A stretch of DNA of 64,000 nucleotides from an uncultured Collinsella sp. (lineage in GTDB: Bacteria; Actinomycetota; Coriobacteriia; Coriobacteriales; Coriobacteriaceae). Location: positions 3,240 to 67,239 of the forward strand of contig UQID01000011.1 in assembly GCA_900541045.1 (NCBI GenBank). Direction: 5' to 3'. The notes under the pieces were generated by a model, which worked only from the letters and a program-made list of their open reading frames with translations, searched no databases and was not told where the DNA came from. The translations under genes and the position numbers were made by a program. Shown piece after piece: positions 1 through 9,657 of this stretch; position 1 is the first letter of the stretch; each line of letters opens with the position of its first letter.

Positions 1-600
1 AAGATCGGTGCAGATGATTTTGCCACCTATGTGGACAAGTGGGGTATCGGTCATAGCTCCGGTGTCGATTTTCCGGGTGAGAGCCTGGGCATCGTCAAGG
101 AGCGCGACCAGTACGACGGCGCCACGCTGGGCTCGATGAGCTTTGGCCAGGCGCTGTCCGTCTCGCCGATTGAGGTCGCACGTGCCGTGGGCGGCATAGC
201 GAACGGCGGCGTGATGATGACGCCGCACTTCTATAAGTCCAGCAAGGGCGATGAGAAGGACTGGGGCGAAGGCGAGCGTGCGATTTCGGAGGACGCTGCC
301 GCCCAGGTGACATCGTGCATGCAGACGGTCGTGTCCGAAGGCACGGGCGTTGGCGGTGCGGTTGATGGCTATGACGTAGCGGGCAAGACCGGTACGGCCG
401 AGCGCGCTGACGAGAACGGCGGTTACCTCAAGGAGAACTACATGTCGTCCTTTATGGGCTTTGCGCCGGCACAATCGCCCAAGGTGCTGTGCTATATCAC
501 ACTCGATGGAACGCCGAGCGGCTCGGATGCCGCCGCGGTGCCATTCCAGTCCATTATGGCCAACGCGCTCGACGTGCTGGGTATCCCGCGCACGAAGTAG
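1..600 (+). CDS. Penicillin-binding protein transpeptidase, 3' part (FtsI/PBP2-like)
   Basis: C-terminal 199 residues of a class B penicillin-binding protein; the start lies before the window. These enzymes cross-link peptidoglycan peptides at the outer face of the membrane, and the one in the dcw cluster serves the septum. The transpeptidase KTG triad is visible as AGKTGTAE (visible residues 127-134), with the family stretch SFGQALSVSPIEVARA before it; the catalytic SxxK and the SxN motifs must be upstream. The stop TAG is at 598-600. murF follows after 125 bp, so murE is not in its common place between these genes. The identification as ftsI rather than another class B PBP rests on position. 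Confidence 0.85.
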   Translation, partial: KIGADDFATYVDKWGIGHSSGVDFPGESLGIVKERDQYDGATLGSMSFGQALSVSPIEVARAVGGIANGGVMMTPHFYKSSKGDEKDWGEGERAISEDAAAQVTSCMQTVVSEGTGVGGAVDGYDVAGKTGTAERADENGGYLKENYMSSFMGFAPAQSPKVLCYITLDGTPSGSDAAAVPFQSIMANALDVLGIPRTK

Positions 601-725
601 GGGGTTACAATCTTGAGCGTGGTCTGCCGTTTGATCTGAAGGGTGTTCACATGCCCTGCACCACGCGCGCATGGCACTGGGATACAATACGCCGATAGCA
701 ATATTAGGTTTACAGGGGAGCTGCA

Positions 726-2150
726 ATGATAGAGATCGCCGTCAACAACCTCGCGGCCTCAACGGGGGCCCGAACCGTGACGGAAGAAGTCGATCGGGTA
801 TGCCGCGGGTGCGTTATCGACTCGCGTCAGGTCGAGGAGGGGACGATCTTTGTCGCCTTCCCCGGCGAAAAGGTCGACGGCAATGATTTTGCCTCCCGTG
901 CCATCGAGTCGGGTGCCGGTGCCGTCGTGATGACGCGCGAACCCGATGCCGAGCTGGTTTCGCTGGCGCAGGACAAGGGATGCGCCATCTTGCTGACCGA
1001 CGACCCCGAGGAGTTCTTGCTGCGCCTGGCGCATGTATATCGCTTGGAGCTTGGCTGCCTGGTCGTCGGCATTACCGGTTCGATTGGCAAGACGACGACC
1101 AAGGACGTGCTCGCCGCCGTGCTCGCCAAGCGTTATCGCGTCTGGGCCACGAAGGGCAATTTCAACAACCTGATCGGCATGCCGCTCACGGTGCTTTCCG
1201 CTCCGGCCGATACCGAGGTTCTGGTGCTCGAGATGGGCATGAACCATTTTCATGAGATTGAGCGCCTGTCCCAGTCTGCCAACCCCAATCTTGCCATCGT
1301 GAGCAAGATTGGAACCTCCCATATCGGTATTCTGGGCAGCCGCGAGAACATCGCCCGCGCCAAGTCCGAGATTGTCCAGGGCATGTGCGTCGCCGGCGAC
1401 TTCTCGCCGTTGCTGGTGTTGGGCGGCGAGGACGACTTTACGCCGTTCATTCGCGATACGTTCGCCCAGCCTGCGGGTATTGACGTGATGCTGGCCGGTG
1501 TCTCGGACGACGACGAGGTACGCGCACGCGACATTCGCGTCGACGACGAGGGCCATCCGGTCTTTACGCTCGACTTTGGTCAGGGCGACACGGTCGATAC
1601 CATGTTGGCTATTCCCGGTGTGCAGTCCGTGCCCAATGCCGTCAAGGCCGCCGCGGTCGCCTATCGTCTGGGCGTGACGCCCGAGCAGATCGATGCTGCC
1701 TTTAGGGGTCTTACGATCACCGGCCACCGCCAGGAGATCAAGCGCGCCAAGAGCGGAGCACGCATCATCGACGACTCCTATAACGCCAGTGCCGAGTCTA
1801 TGGCTGCCGGCCTCGATTTGCTGTGCTCGCTTATTTGTGACGGTTCGCGCATTGCGATCCTGGGCGAGATGGGCGAGATGGGCGACGAGGCCCCCCGCAT
1901 GCATGAGCTCGTGGGCGCCTATGCCGCCGCCAAGAAGCTCGACATGCTCGCGTGCGTCGGCGGCGAGCTGGCTCAGCTCATGGCCGATGCCGCACGCATG
2001 ATGGGTATGGATGAGGACCGCATCCAGGTGTTCTCCGATTATCAGCAGGTGCTCGACCGCATGGGCGGCGCGCTTGAAAATCATGATGTTGTACTGGTCA
2101 AGGGTTCCCGTTTTGTTGAGCTCGACCGCTTTGTGGAAGGTGTGTGCTAG
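726..2150 (+). CDS. murF: UDP-N-acetylmuramoyl-tripeptide--D-alanyl-D-alanine ligase
   Basis: Cytoplasmic ligase adding D-Ala-D-Ala to the UDP-MurNAc-tripeptide at the cost of ATP. 474 residues, normal for MurF. The Mur-ligase ATP loop GITGSIGKTTTKD is at residues 115-127, the N-terminal substrate domain precedes it, and the C-terminal domain shows ITGHRQEIKRAKSG and IDDSYNASAESM, typical of MurF. The ATG start at 726 follows AGGGGAG. A TACAAT -10-like hexamer lies at 683-688, without a good -35. mraY starts 4 bases after the stop, indicating one transcript. Confidence 0.95.
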   Translation: MIEIAVNNLAASTGARTVTEEVDRVCRGCVIDSRQVEEGTIFVAFPGEKVDGNDFASRAIESGAGAVVMTREPDAELVSLAQDKGCAILLTDDPEEFLLRLAHVYRLELGCLVVGITGSIGKTTTKDVLAAVLAKRYRVWATKGNFNNLIGMPLTVLSAPADTEVLVLEMGMNHFHEIERLSQSANPNLAIVSKIGTSHIGILGSRENIARAKSEIVQGMCVAGDFSPLLVLGGEDDFTPFIRDTFAQPAGIDVMLAGVSDDDEVRARDIRVDDEGHPVFTLDFGQGDTVDTMLAIPGVQSVPNAVKAAAVAYRLGVTPEQIDAAFRGLTITGHRQEIKRAKSGARIIDDSYNASAESMAAGLDLLCSLICDGSRIAILGEMGEMGDEAPRMHELVGAYAAAKKLDMLACVGGELAQLMADAARMMGMDEDRIQVFSDYQQVLDRMGGALENHDVVLVKGSRFVELDRFVEGVC

Positions 2151-2153
2151 CCC

Positions 2154-3173
2154 ATGTTCGGCAATCCCTCGTATCCTACGTATCAGGCCTTTTTGGGACT
2201 TGGCATCGCTGCCGCCATTGCGTTGCTGCTTATGCCGTGGTGGATCAAGCTGCTGAAGGTCGAGGGTATCGGCCAGCAGGTTCGAGCCGACGGCCCCAAG
2301 CGTCATTTGATTAAACAGGGTACGCCTACCATGGGCGGCGTCATCATCCTTGTCGCGATCTCGCTGACCTGCCTGCTGATGGGCAAGCTCACCACCGAGC
2401 TTGTGCTCGTGCTGCTTGCAACGCTGGCCACCGGCGTTCTGGGTCTCATCGACGATCTGACCTCCGTCACGCATGGTCGCTCGCTCGGCCTGACGCCTCA
2501 CGCCAAGATGATCGGTCTGACCATCATCTGCGTCACCTTTACCGTGCTCGCCGTCAATTGGTGCGGCGTCGCCCCCGAGATTCGTTTTCCCGGCGGCCTG
2601 ACGATTGACCTCGGTGTTCTTTCGACCACCATCTGCGGCCTTTCGTTTCCGTGGCTCTACATTGTATTTTGCTGGCTGATGATCGCCGGTCTTTCCAATG
2701 CCGTGAACCTGACCGATGGTCTGGACGGCCTTGCCGGCGGCACTTCCATGATCGCCATGCTCGCCATGGCCGCCATGGCGTTTTTGCACGGTGACGTGAA
2801 CCTGTCCATCTTCTGCACGGCGTGCGCCGGTGCCTGCCTGGGCTTTTTGTGGTTCAATTGCTACCCGGCGAGCATCTTTATGGGCGATACCGGCTCGCTT
2901 GCCCTGGGTGCCGCTTTTGCCTGCACCTCCATCATGACCAACACCGAGGTCGTTTCCCTCATCATCGGCGGTCTGTTTATCGTCGAGACCCTGTCGGTCA
3001 TGATCCAGGTCGTCTATTTCCACTTTACGCACAAGCGCGTCTTCCTTATGGCGCCCATTCATCATCATTTCGAAAAGAAGGGCTGGGCCGAGACCAAGGT
3101 CGTTATCCGTTTTTGGATTATCGCCGCGGCCTTTGGCGCCGTTGGCCTCGCCCTGTTCTTCCAGTTGGGATAG
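2154..3173 (+). CDS. mraY: Phospho-N-acetylmuramoyl-pentapeptide-transferase
   Basis: Integral membrane enzyme that moves phospho-MurNAc-pentapeptide onto undecaprenyl phosphate, giving lipid I. 339 residues with about ten hydrophobic segments. Diagnostic motifs: cytoplasmic loop Asp residues in LIDDLTSVTHGRSLGLT, NLTDGLDGLAGGT, FMGDTGSLALGA, and the MraY-specific APIHHHFEKKGW near the C-terminus. It starts 4 bases after murF and is followed by murD after 9 bases. Confidence 0.96.
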   Translation: MFGNPSYPTYQAFLGLGIAAAIALLLMPWWIKLLKVEGIGQQVRADGPKRHLIKQGTPTMGGVIILVAISLTCLLMGKLTTELVLVLLATLATGVLGLIDDLTSVTHGRSLGLTPHAKMIGLTIICVTFTVLAVNWCGVAPEIRFPGGLTIDLGVLSTTICGLSFPWLYIVFCWLMIAGLSNAVNLTDGLDGLAGGTSMIAMLAMAAMAFLHGDVNLSIFCTACAGACLGFLWFNCYPASIFMGDTGSLALGAAFACTSIMTNTEVVSLIIGGLFIVETLSVMIQVVYFHFTHKRVFLMAPIHHHFEKKGWAETKVVIRFWIIAAAFGAVGLALFFQLG

Positions 3174-3182
3174 TGGTCTTTC

Positions 3183-4589
3183 ATGCCTCTTGCTGATGTC
3201 TTTAGCCTGCTTGTTTTGGGGCAGGGTAAATCCGGTCTCGATGTCGCCCGTTGGGCGTTGGCTCACCCCGAGCGCGTGAGCGCCACGACCGTGTATGGCG
3301 GCGGTACCTCCGAGCCCAATGACGCCACACGTGCGCTCGAGGCGCAGGGCGCGTCGTTTGTCTACGGCACCGAGCAGGTCGAGGGTGCCTATGACGTGTG
3401 CGTGACATGCCCGGGTATCTCGGAGTTTTCGGCCTTCTTTAAGGCCGGTCGTGAGCATGCCGCTCAGATTATGGGCGAGCCCGAGTTTGCCTATCGCCTG
3501 TCTCCCCAAAATTGGATCGCCATCACGGGCACCAACGGCAAGACAACTACCACGTCGCTGACCGATTATCTGCTCAAGGCCGCCGGTGAAGCCAGCGTGG
3601 CCGTCGGCAATATCGGTGAGCCGCCGGTGAACGAGATCGACGGCCGCGCACACAATGAGTGGTTTGTGGCCGAGCTGTCGAGTTATCAGATTGCTACGAC
3701 AGCCGAGCTTCATCCTCGCGTGGCGGTGCTGCTCAACATCACGCCCGACCACCTGGGCTGGCACAAGAGCCACAAGAACTATGCGCTTGCCAAGATCAAG
3801 TTGTTCGAGAATATGGTCGACGACGACCTCGTGGTTATCGACGTTGAGGATGCCGGCATCCATGAGTTCGATGAGTACATCTACACACCGGGTCGCCGCA
3901 TCTGCAAGGTCGCTTTTGACGAGCCCGAGGGTGCAGACGCCGCCTTTGTGCGCGATGGCAAGATGGTCGTGCGCCTGAAGGGCGTCGAGACTCAGCTTGT
4001 CGCCACGTTCGAGCTCAAGATCTCGGGCCATCACAATGTCATTAATGCCCTATGTGCCGCCACGGCTGCTCTGGCCGTCGGTGCCGATCCCGAGGGCGTT
4101 TGCCGCGGTTTGGCATCGTTCCAGCCACTCGAACACCGCGTGGAACCCTGCGGCGAGATCGATGGCGTGCGCTACGTCAACGATTCCAAGGCAACGAACA
4201 CCGATGCGGTCGAAAAGGCCCTGACGGCGTTTCCCGACGACGATGTGATCTTGCTGCTCGGCGGCCACGATAAGGGTACCCCGCTTGCGGACTTTGCCCG
4301 CGTCGTTATGGACAACGTGCGCTCGGTCGTTTGCTTTGGCGATGCGCGCGAGCGCTTTACCGCCGCTATGGACGAGGCCGATGTCGATGGTGACGTGGAT
4401 ATCGCCCAGGCCGATGATCTGCGCGATGCCGTTGACGTTGCCCGCTCGCTCTCGAGCCGCGGCGACGTGATCCTGCTTTCGCCCGCTTGCTCTTCGTTCG
4501 ACGAGTTCTCGGGCTACGAGGAGCGCGGCCGCGTGTTTAAGGACTACGTGGCCCAGCTTGCCGCGGCAGCGAAATCGCAAACGGAATAG
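3183..4589 (+). CDS. murD: UDP-N-acetylmuramoyl-L-alanine--D-glutamate ligase
   Basis: Cytoplasmic ATP-dependent ligase adding D-glutamate to UDP-MurNAc-L-Ala. 468 residues, usual MurD length. Rossmann-like N-terminus VLGQGKSGLD (11-20), ATP loop AITGTNGKTTTT (113-124), then LNITPDHLGWH and the C-terminal HRVEPCGEIDGVRYVNDSKA stretch characteristic of MurD. ATG at 3183. It sits between mraY and ftsW in conserved dcw order. Confidence 0.95.
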   Translation: MPLADVFSLLVLGQGKSGLDVARWALAHPERVSATTVYGGGTSEPNDATRALEAQGASFVYGTEQVEGAYDVCVTCPGISEFSAFFKAGREHAAQIMGEPEFAYRLSPQNWIAITGTNGKTTTTSLTDYLLKAAGEASVAVGNIGEPPVNEIDGRAHNEWFVAELSSYQIATTAELHPRVAVLLNITPDHLGWHKSHKNYALAKIKLFENMVDDDLVVIDVEDAGIHEFDEYIYTPGRRICKVAFDEPEGADAAFVRDGKMVVRLKGVETQLVATFELKISGHHNVINALCAATAALAVGADPEGVCRGLASFQPLEHRVEPCGEIDGVRYVNDSKATNTDAVEKALTAFPDDDVILLLGGHDKGTPLADFARVVMDNVRSVVCFGDARERFTAAMDEADVDGDVDIAQADDLRDAVDVARSLSSRGDVILLSPACSSFDEFSGYEERGRVFKDYVAQLAAAAKSQTE

Positions 4590-4598
4590 GGGTTGCCG

Positions 4599-6119
4599 GT
4601 GAGAGAGGAGAGCCCCCGAAGTGATATGAGGAGGCCCGACTCGGACCGTGCTTCCTCGCTGCGTAGCACGCCGCGTTCCGGACGCGGCGGGCAGACGTTC
4701 GGTGAGCGCTATATTGCCGGCGTCCCCGCCCGCATCATGCGCCCCCGTTTGATATTTATGGCTTGCCTGTTTAGCTTAGTTTGCTTTGGCTTGCTAATGG
4801 TGTACTCGGCATCTTCGGTCGAAGCGATGCACGAGAATGGTTCGGCGACGTTTTTCCTGTTTCGACAGGCCGCGTTTGCCGGAGTTGGCGTGCTGGCCAT
4901 GGTTGCCATCGTGCGCGTCTTGCCGGACAGTTGGTTTGGGGAAGACGTGCTCAGGATCTTTCTCATGGGCATGATAGGGCTACTGGTTCTGGTGTTCTTT
5001 ATGGGTAGCGGCAGTCGTGGCGCCACGCGTTGGCTCAACATCGCCGGTATTCAGTTCCAGCCGTCTGAGTTTTTAAAGCCGTTCGCCATCGCGTATTCGG
5101 CCATCATGCTCGACCGCATCTTTTCGCCCGGCGGCAACATCAACGAGTTTCTTCGCAAGATGGGTGTCTACCTGGGTATTTCGCTCTTTCTGATTTTTGT
5201 TCAGCCCGATTTTGGCACCGTTCTGATCATCTTGCTGACCCTCATGTGCATGGCGTTGTTTGCGGGATTGGACCCCAAATATATCGTTTGGACGGTCGTT
5301 GCCGGCATCGCCGTCATTGCGATCGCCCTTATCGCCGAGCCGTATCGTATGACGCGTGTCGAGGTTGCTTGGAATCCTTGGGCAGACGAATATGGTGATG
5401 GCTATCAGGCCACACTTGCCATTATGGCGTTTGCCTCGGGCGGCCTGTTCGGTCGCGGTATCGGTAACTCCACCATGAAGTACTCGTATTTGCCCGAGGC
5501 GCATAACGACTACATCTTGGCTATTATCGGCGAGGAAGTTGGCTTTATCGGAACCGTGCTGTTCTTCTTGGTGTTCGCGATGCTGATCTACTCGGCGTTT
5601 CGTATTGCCGAGCAGGCGACCGACCGTCGCGGAGCACTTATGGCATCGGGTTCCGCGGTCATCCTTGCGGTGCAGTTTTTGATCAACGCGCTGGGCATTC
5701 TCAATGTGTTTCCCATGACGGGCAAGCCTCTGCCGTTTATTAGCTACGGCGGCTCGTCGATTATTGTGTCGCTTATGCTCGCCGGTCTGATCCTGCGCGT
5801 TTCGTATGAGAGCGCCCGTCGCGATGAGTACGACCGTCGTCGCGAGAGCTTTGCCGTTATGGATGAGAGTACCGCCGGCGTGCCCCATGTGCGCGGTGAG
5901 CGATCTTCGCGTAACGGCTTTACCGTCCTGGATGGCTCTGCGACCGAGCCGGCAGCCCGTTCACGTCAGCGAACGGCGCCGCAAGGTCGTCCACAGCGTC
6001 CTACTCATCGCAATGCGGGCGGCGGATATAATCGAATCGATTTGAATTCGGACCCGTCGGCGCGTTTGCGCACCGATGACCAGGGGCCGCGTGTACGAAG
6101 GGATTACCATGACCGATAA
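4599..6119 (+). CDS. ftsW: Septal peptidoglycan polymerase/flippase family protein FtsW
   Basis: SEDS-family membrane glycosyltransferase that polymerises lipid II at the septum with its partner class B PBP. 506 residues from the chosen GTG. About ten membrane segments lie roughly between residues 50 and 410; SEDS hallmarks are PEAHNDYILAIIGEEVGFIG and GKPLPFISYGGSS. A basic, low-complexity cytoplasmic tail of about 100 residues follows the last membrane segment. The start is uncertain: TTG 4593, GTG 4599 and ATG 4626 are in frame. GTG 4599 is preferred because AGGGG ends 6 bases before it. The end overlaps murG by 11 bases. Confidence 0.92.
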   Translation: MREESPRSDMRRPDSDRASSLRSTPRSGRGGQTFGERYIAGVPARIMRPRLIFMACLFSLVCFGLLMVYSASSVEAMHENGSATFFLFRQAAFAGVGVLAMVAIVRVLPDSWFGEDVLRIFLMGMIGLLVLVFFMGSGSRGATRWLNIAGIQFQPSEFLKPFAIAYSAIMLDRIFSPGGNINEFLRKMGVYLGISLFLIFVQPDFGTVLIILLTLMCMALFAGLDPKYIVWTVVAGIAVIAIALIAEPYRMTRVEVAWNPWADEYGDGYQATLAIMAFASGGLFGRGIGNSTMKYSYLPEAHNDYILAIIGEEVGFIGTVLFFLVFAMLIYSAFRIAEQATDRRGALMASGSAVILAVQFLINALGILNVFPMTGKPLPFISYGGSSIIVSLMLAGLILRVSYESARRDEYDRRRESFAVMDESTAGVPHVRGERSSRNGFTVLDGSATEPAARSRQRTAPQGRPQRPTHRNAGGGYNRIDLNSDPSARLRTDDQGPRVRRDYHDR

Positions 6120-7224
6120 GATGACCGTTGCTATTGCAGCCGGCGGCACGGCAGGACATATCAACCCCGCGCTCGCCTTGGCCGAGGAGCTGCGTGACCG
6201 CGGTCATCACGTTGTGTTCGTGGGCCAGTCGCGCAAACTCGAGGGTCGTCTGGTTCCCGAGGCCGGATTCGATTTTGTGCCCATCACGGTCACGGGCTTC
6301 GATCGCTCCCGTCCCTGGACGGCGCTGACCTCGCTGTGGCGCGTCAACAAGGCGAAGCGCGCGCTTGCCCGTCACTTTTCGAAGGTCGGTAAGCCCGATG
6401 CCGCTATCGGCTTTGGTGCTTACGTTGAGGTCCCTCTGCTGGGTTGGTGCAAGGGCGCCGGCGTTCCGTATCTGCTGCACGAGCAGAACTCTGTTCCGGG
6501 TCTGGCCAACAAGATGATGAATTCACATGCCACCCGCGTGTGCATTTCGGTACCTGCGGCTCGCGCGGTCTTTGAGCGCGAGGGCGACCCCGACCATGTG
6601 CTCATGACGGGCAATCCCGTGCGTCGTTCGGTGATCGAGGGCGATCGCGCCCGCGGTCGTAAGACGCTCGGTGTGCCCGAGGACGCGACGCTTCTGCTCG
6701 TCTTTGGTGGTTCGCTCGGTGCTCAGCATCTCAACGAGCGCGTTGCCTCGCTCAAGAGTGAGCTGCTGACCCGCGAGAATCTCTATATTTTGCATTCGAC
6801 GGGTGCCGACGGCTTTGAGGAGACCGAGCGCGCTTTGGCGCTGACTCCCGAGGAGGCGAAGCGCTATCGAGTCCAGCCCTACATCGACAACATGGGCGAT
6901 ATGCTGGCTGCGGCCGATCTGGTGCTCTCGCGTTCCGGTGCCTCGAGCGTGGCCGAGATCGCCGCGCTTGCCGTGCCCTCGGTACTCGTGCCGTATCCGC
7001 ACGCCACGGCCGATCACCAGACCACGAATGCCCGTTACCTGGTCGATGCCGGTGCCGGCGTGCTTTGCGCCGATGCCGATATCGATGCCCCTGCCTTTGC
7101 CGATGAGCTGCTGCACCTGGTCGATGACGCTGCAGCGCGTGATGCCATGCGTCAGGCGGCGCGTGGCTTGGCCCAGGACCGTGCCGCTGCACTTTTGGCC
7201 GATGCGGTAGAGGGATTGCGTTAG
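6109..7224 (+). CDS. murG: UDP-GlcNAc--lipid I N-acetylglucosaminyltransferase
   Basis: Peripheral membrane GT-B glycosyltransferase that adds GlcNAc to lipid I, making lipid II. 371 residues. N-terminal loop AAGGTAGHINPALALAEEL, a second glycine loop FGAYVEVPLLG, VFGGSLGAQHLN and the UDP-GlcNAc binding region SRSGASSVAEIAALAVPSVLVPYP are all visible. ATG 6109 follows GAAGGGA with 6-base spacing. An upstream in-frame start (6076) would extend it into the ftsW tail and is less likely. Translation is probably coupled to ftsW. Confidence 0.95.
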   Translation: MTDKMTVAIAAGGTAGHINPALALAEELRDRGHHVVFVGQSRKLEGRLVPEAGFDFVPITVTGFDRSRPWTALTSLWRVNKAKRALARHFSKVGKPDAAIGFGAYVEVPLLGWCKGAGVPYLLHEQNSVPGLANKMMNSHATRVCISVPAARAVFEREGDPDHVLMTGNPVRRSVIEGDRARGRKTLGVPEDATLLLVFGGSLGAQHLNERVASLKSELLTRENLYILHSTGADGFEETERALALTPEEAKRYRVQPYIDNMGDMLAAADLVLSRSGASSVAEIAALAVPSVLVPYPHATADHQTTNARYLVDAGAGVLCADADIDAPAFADELLHLVDDAAARDAMRQAARGLAQDRAAALLADAVEGLR

Positions 7225-7321
7225 TTAGACGGGATATCGCCGGTCGCCCTCGCGCGGATGCGGTAGGTGCGGTACAGTTAACTGGTTACAGGCAGTGTTT
7301 ACGCAAGGAGTACACGAGCAC

Positions 7322-8740
7322 ATGGCTGATTCCCAGACTGCAACCTCCGCGCCCGAGTTCAAGAGCGCCCACTTTATCGGTATCGGTGGCGCCGGCATGA
7401 GCGGCATCGCCCTCGTCCTGCACGAGCGCGGTTATACCGTTACCGGTTCCGACCTCAAGACGTCGCGCTATATTCGCCAGCTTACCCGCGCCGGCGTGAA
7501 GGTCCACGTGGGCCACGAGGCTGCGACGATCGACGAGGTCAAGCCCGACGTGGTCGTGGTCTCCACCGCTATTCCCGAGTCCAACCCCGAGCTCGTGCGT
7601 GCCCGCGAGCTCGGTATTCCCGTGTGGCCCCGTGCCAAGATGCTCTCGGCCCTGGGCCACGGCCACACCACCGTCGCCGTTGCCGGCACGCACGGCAAGA
7701 CCACGACGTCTTCGATGTGCGCCACCATGCTCGATCGCATGGGTCTGGACCCCAGCTTTTTAATCGGCGGCATCGTCGAGGGCTACGACACCAACGGCAA
7801 GAACGGCTCGGGTGACTACTTTGTCGCCGAGGCCGACGAGTCCGACAGCTCGTTCCTGTTCCTGAACCCCAACGTGGTCATCGTGACCAACGTCGAGGCC
7901 GACCATCTCGATCACTACTCGGGCATCGAGGAGATCGAGGCCACCTTTGCTAAGTTTATGGGGCTGGTGGGCGAGGACGGCACCGTCATCGTTTGCGGCG
8001 AGGATCCGCATCTGGTCGAGCTCGCCAAGTCGACGGGCCGTCATGTGCTTTCCTATGGCTTTGCCGAGAACAACGACATCGTCTGCGTACATCCGGATGT
8101 CAAGGGCATCCAGAGCGACTTTATCGTTCGCTTTGAGGACGGCACCGAGCACGCTGTCGAGATTAAGAGCAACCCCGGTCGTCACAACATGCTCAACGCC
8201 ACGGCCGTCCTGACCGTCGCCCATGTCCTAGGCCTCGATATCGACGCCGCCGCTAAGGCACTTTCGAGTTTTGAGGGCGTCCGCCGTCGCTTTACCCACG
8301 TGGGCGATATCGACGGCATCACGGTGGTTGACGATTACGGCCATCATCCCACCGAGATCAAGGCGACGCTCGCTGCTGCCTCTTCGCTGGGCTACAAACA
8401 TGTCGATGTCGTGTTCCAGCCGCACCGCTATTCGCGCCTGCAGGCTCTGTGCGATGACTTTGCCGATGCCTTTGCCAACGCCGATAAGCTGCTGCTGATC
8501 GATGTGTTCTCCGCCGGCGAGATGCCGATTCCGGGCGTTACCTCCAAGATGCTCGCAGACACCGTTCGCGCCAAGCACCCCGGCAAGGAGGTCGTGTACT
8601 GCTCCAGCCGTCTTGAGCTCAACCAGGAGCTTGAGAATCTCGTGGGTGAGGGCGACCTGCTGCTCACCATGGGTGCCGGCGACGTTACGACCGTCGGCCC
8701 CGAGTTCATCGAGTATCTGACTGCCAAGAAAGATGCTTAA
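7322..8740 (+). CDS. murC: UDP-N-acetylmuramate--L-alanine ligase
   Basis: Cytoplasmic ligase joining L-alanine to UDP-MurNAc, first of the Mur ligases. 472 residues. Motifs: nucleotide fold HFIGIGGAGMSG (17-28), ATP loop AGTHGKTTTSS (121-131), EADESDSSF, and C-terminal VVDDYGHHPTEIKATL with FQPHRYSRLQ. ATG 7322 lies 11 bases after AAGGAG, slightly long spacing; no better in-frame start exists. It begins 97 bases after murG and is followed by murB 5 bases on. Confidence 0.95.
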   Translation: MADSQTATSAPEFKSAHFIGIGGAGMSGIALVLHERGYTVTGSDLKTSRYIRQLTRAGVKVHVGHEAATIDEVKPDVVVVSTAIPESNPELVRARELGIPVWPRAKMLSALGHGHTTVAVAGTHGKTTTSSMCATMLDRMGLDPSFLIGGIVEGYDTNGKNGSGDYFVAEADESDSSFLFLNPNVVIVTNVEADHLDHYSGIEEIEATFAKFMGLVGEDGTVIVCGEDPHLVELAKSTGRHVLSYGFAENNDIVCVHPDVKGIQSDFIVRFEDGTEHAVEIKSNPGRHNMLNATAVLTVAHVLGLDIDAAAKALSSFEGVRRRFTHVGDIDGITVVDDYGHHPTEIKATLAAASSLGYKHVDVVFQPHRYSRLQALCDDFADAFANADKLLLIDVFSAGEMPIPGVTSKMLADTVRAKHPGKEVVYCSSRLELNQELENLVGEGDLLLTMGAGDVTTVGPEFIEYLTAKKDA

Positions 8741-8745
8741 CCTCT

Positions 8746-9657
8746 ATGGGTCTGTTTAACGCCGTCATGGCGCTTTCGGGCATGATCGACACGGACGTGG
8801 TCGAGGACGAACGTCTTGCACGCCATACAAGCTATCGTATCGGTGGCAAGGCCGACCTCTTTGTGACGTGCCATAGCTACCATGCCCTGCGTCGCGCCGT
8901 GGCGGTGCTCGACCGCGAGCAGGTGCCGTGGGTGATTATCGGCAAGGGGTCCAATCTGCTTGTTGCCGATGCCGGTTATCGCGGCGCCGTTATTTCGCTG
9001 GGACGTGAGTTTCAGCGCACGGTTGTTGCCGAGGACGGCTGCACGCTGACCGTTGGTGCGGGCGTGATGTTCGCGCGTTTGGTCAACGACGCCTTGTCGC
9101 GCGGGCTTTCGGGCCTTGAGTTCGCGGTCGGTATTCCCGGTTCGGTCGGCGGCGCCGTGTCCATGAACGCAGGTACGCGGACCGAGTGGATCGGCTCTCT
9201 TATCGAGGACGTGGTCACGTTTGATCCGGCGTCCGGTATTAAGCACTATGCAGGGTCCGAGATCGCTTGGGGGTATCGCGAGTGCAGCTTACCGCGTAAC
9301 GAGATCATTCTCGAGTGCGTGCTCAAGCTCAAACCCGCGTCTAAGGCCGACATTCGCGAGCGTATGGAGCGGTACCTGACGCGCCGCAAGCGCACGCAGC
9401 CCATGGGCCGTGCATCCTGCGGATCGGTCTTTCGCAACCCGCCCGATGCAAGCGTGGGTAAGTTGATTGAGGATTGTGGATTAAAGGGTTTTTCGGTTGG
9501 CGGTGCGGAAGTTTCGCCCGTACACGCTAATTTTATCGTTAATAACGGAACCGCCTCGGCCGATGACGTGGCCGCGGTTATCAGGCATGTGCACGGAAAG
9601 GTGAGGGAGGCGTATGGCATCGAGCTCAGACCGGAAGTTAAATTCCTCGGCTTCTAG
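8746..9657 (+). CDS. murB: UDP-N-acetylenolpyruvoylglucosamine reductase
   Basis: FAD enzyme reducing enolpyruvyl-UDP-GlcNAc to UDP-MurNAc with NADPH. 303 residues, the short (type IIa) form common in Gram-positive lineages. FAD-binding IGKGSNLLVADAGY and GIPGSVGGAVSMNAG are visible; the catalytic serine is in CGSVFRNP and the C-terminal catalytic glutamate in RPEVKFLGF. Starts 5 bases after murC; its 3' end overlaps ftsQ by 44 bases. Confidence 0.95.
   Translation: MGLFNAVMALSGMIDTDVVEDERLARHTSYRIGGKADLFVTCHSYHALRRAVAVLDREQVPWVIIGKGSNLLVADAGYRGAVISLGREFQRTVVAEDGCTLTVGAGVMFARLVNDALSRGLSGLEFAVGIPGSVGGAVSMNAGTRTEWIGSLIEDVVTFDPASGIKHYAGSEIAWGYRECSLPRNEIILECVLKLKPASKADIRERMERYLTRRKRTQPMGRASCGSVFRNPPDASVGKLIEDCGLKGFSVGGAEVSPVHANFIVNNGTASADDVAAVIRHVHGKVREAYGIELRPEVKFLGF

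Noticed and set aside
759..4034. 1091-codon open frame on the minus strand across murF, mraY and murD
   Set aside because: Antisense to three certain genes in strongly G/C-third-position-biased DNA, which suppresses stops in this antisense frame; the translation is low complexity (His, Gly, Arg, Gln rich) with no family motif.
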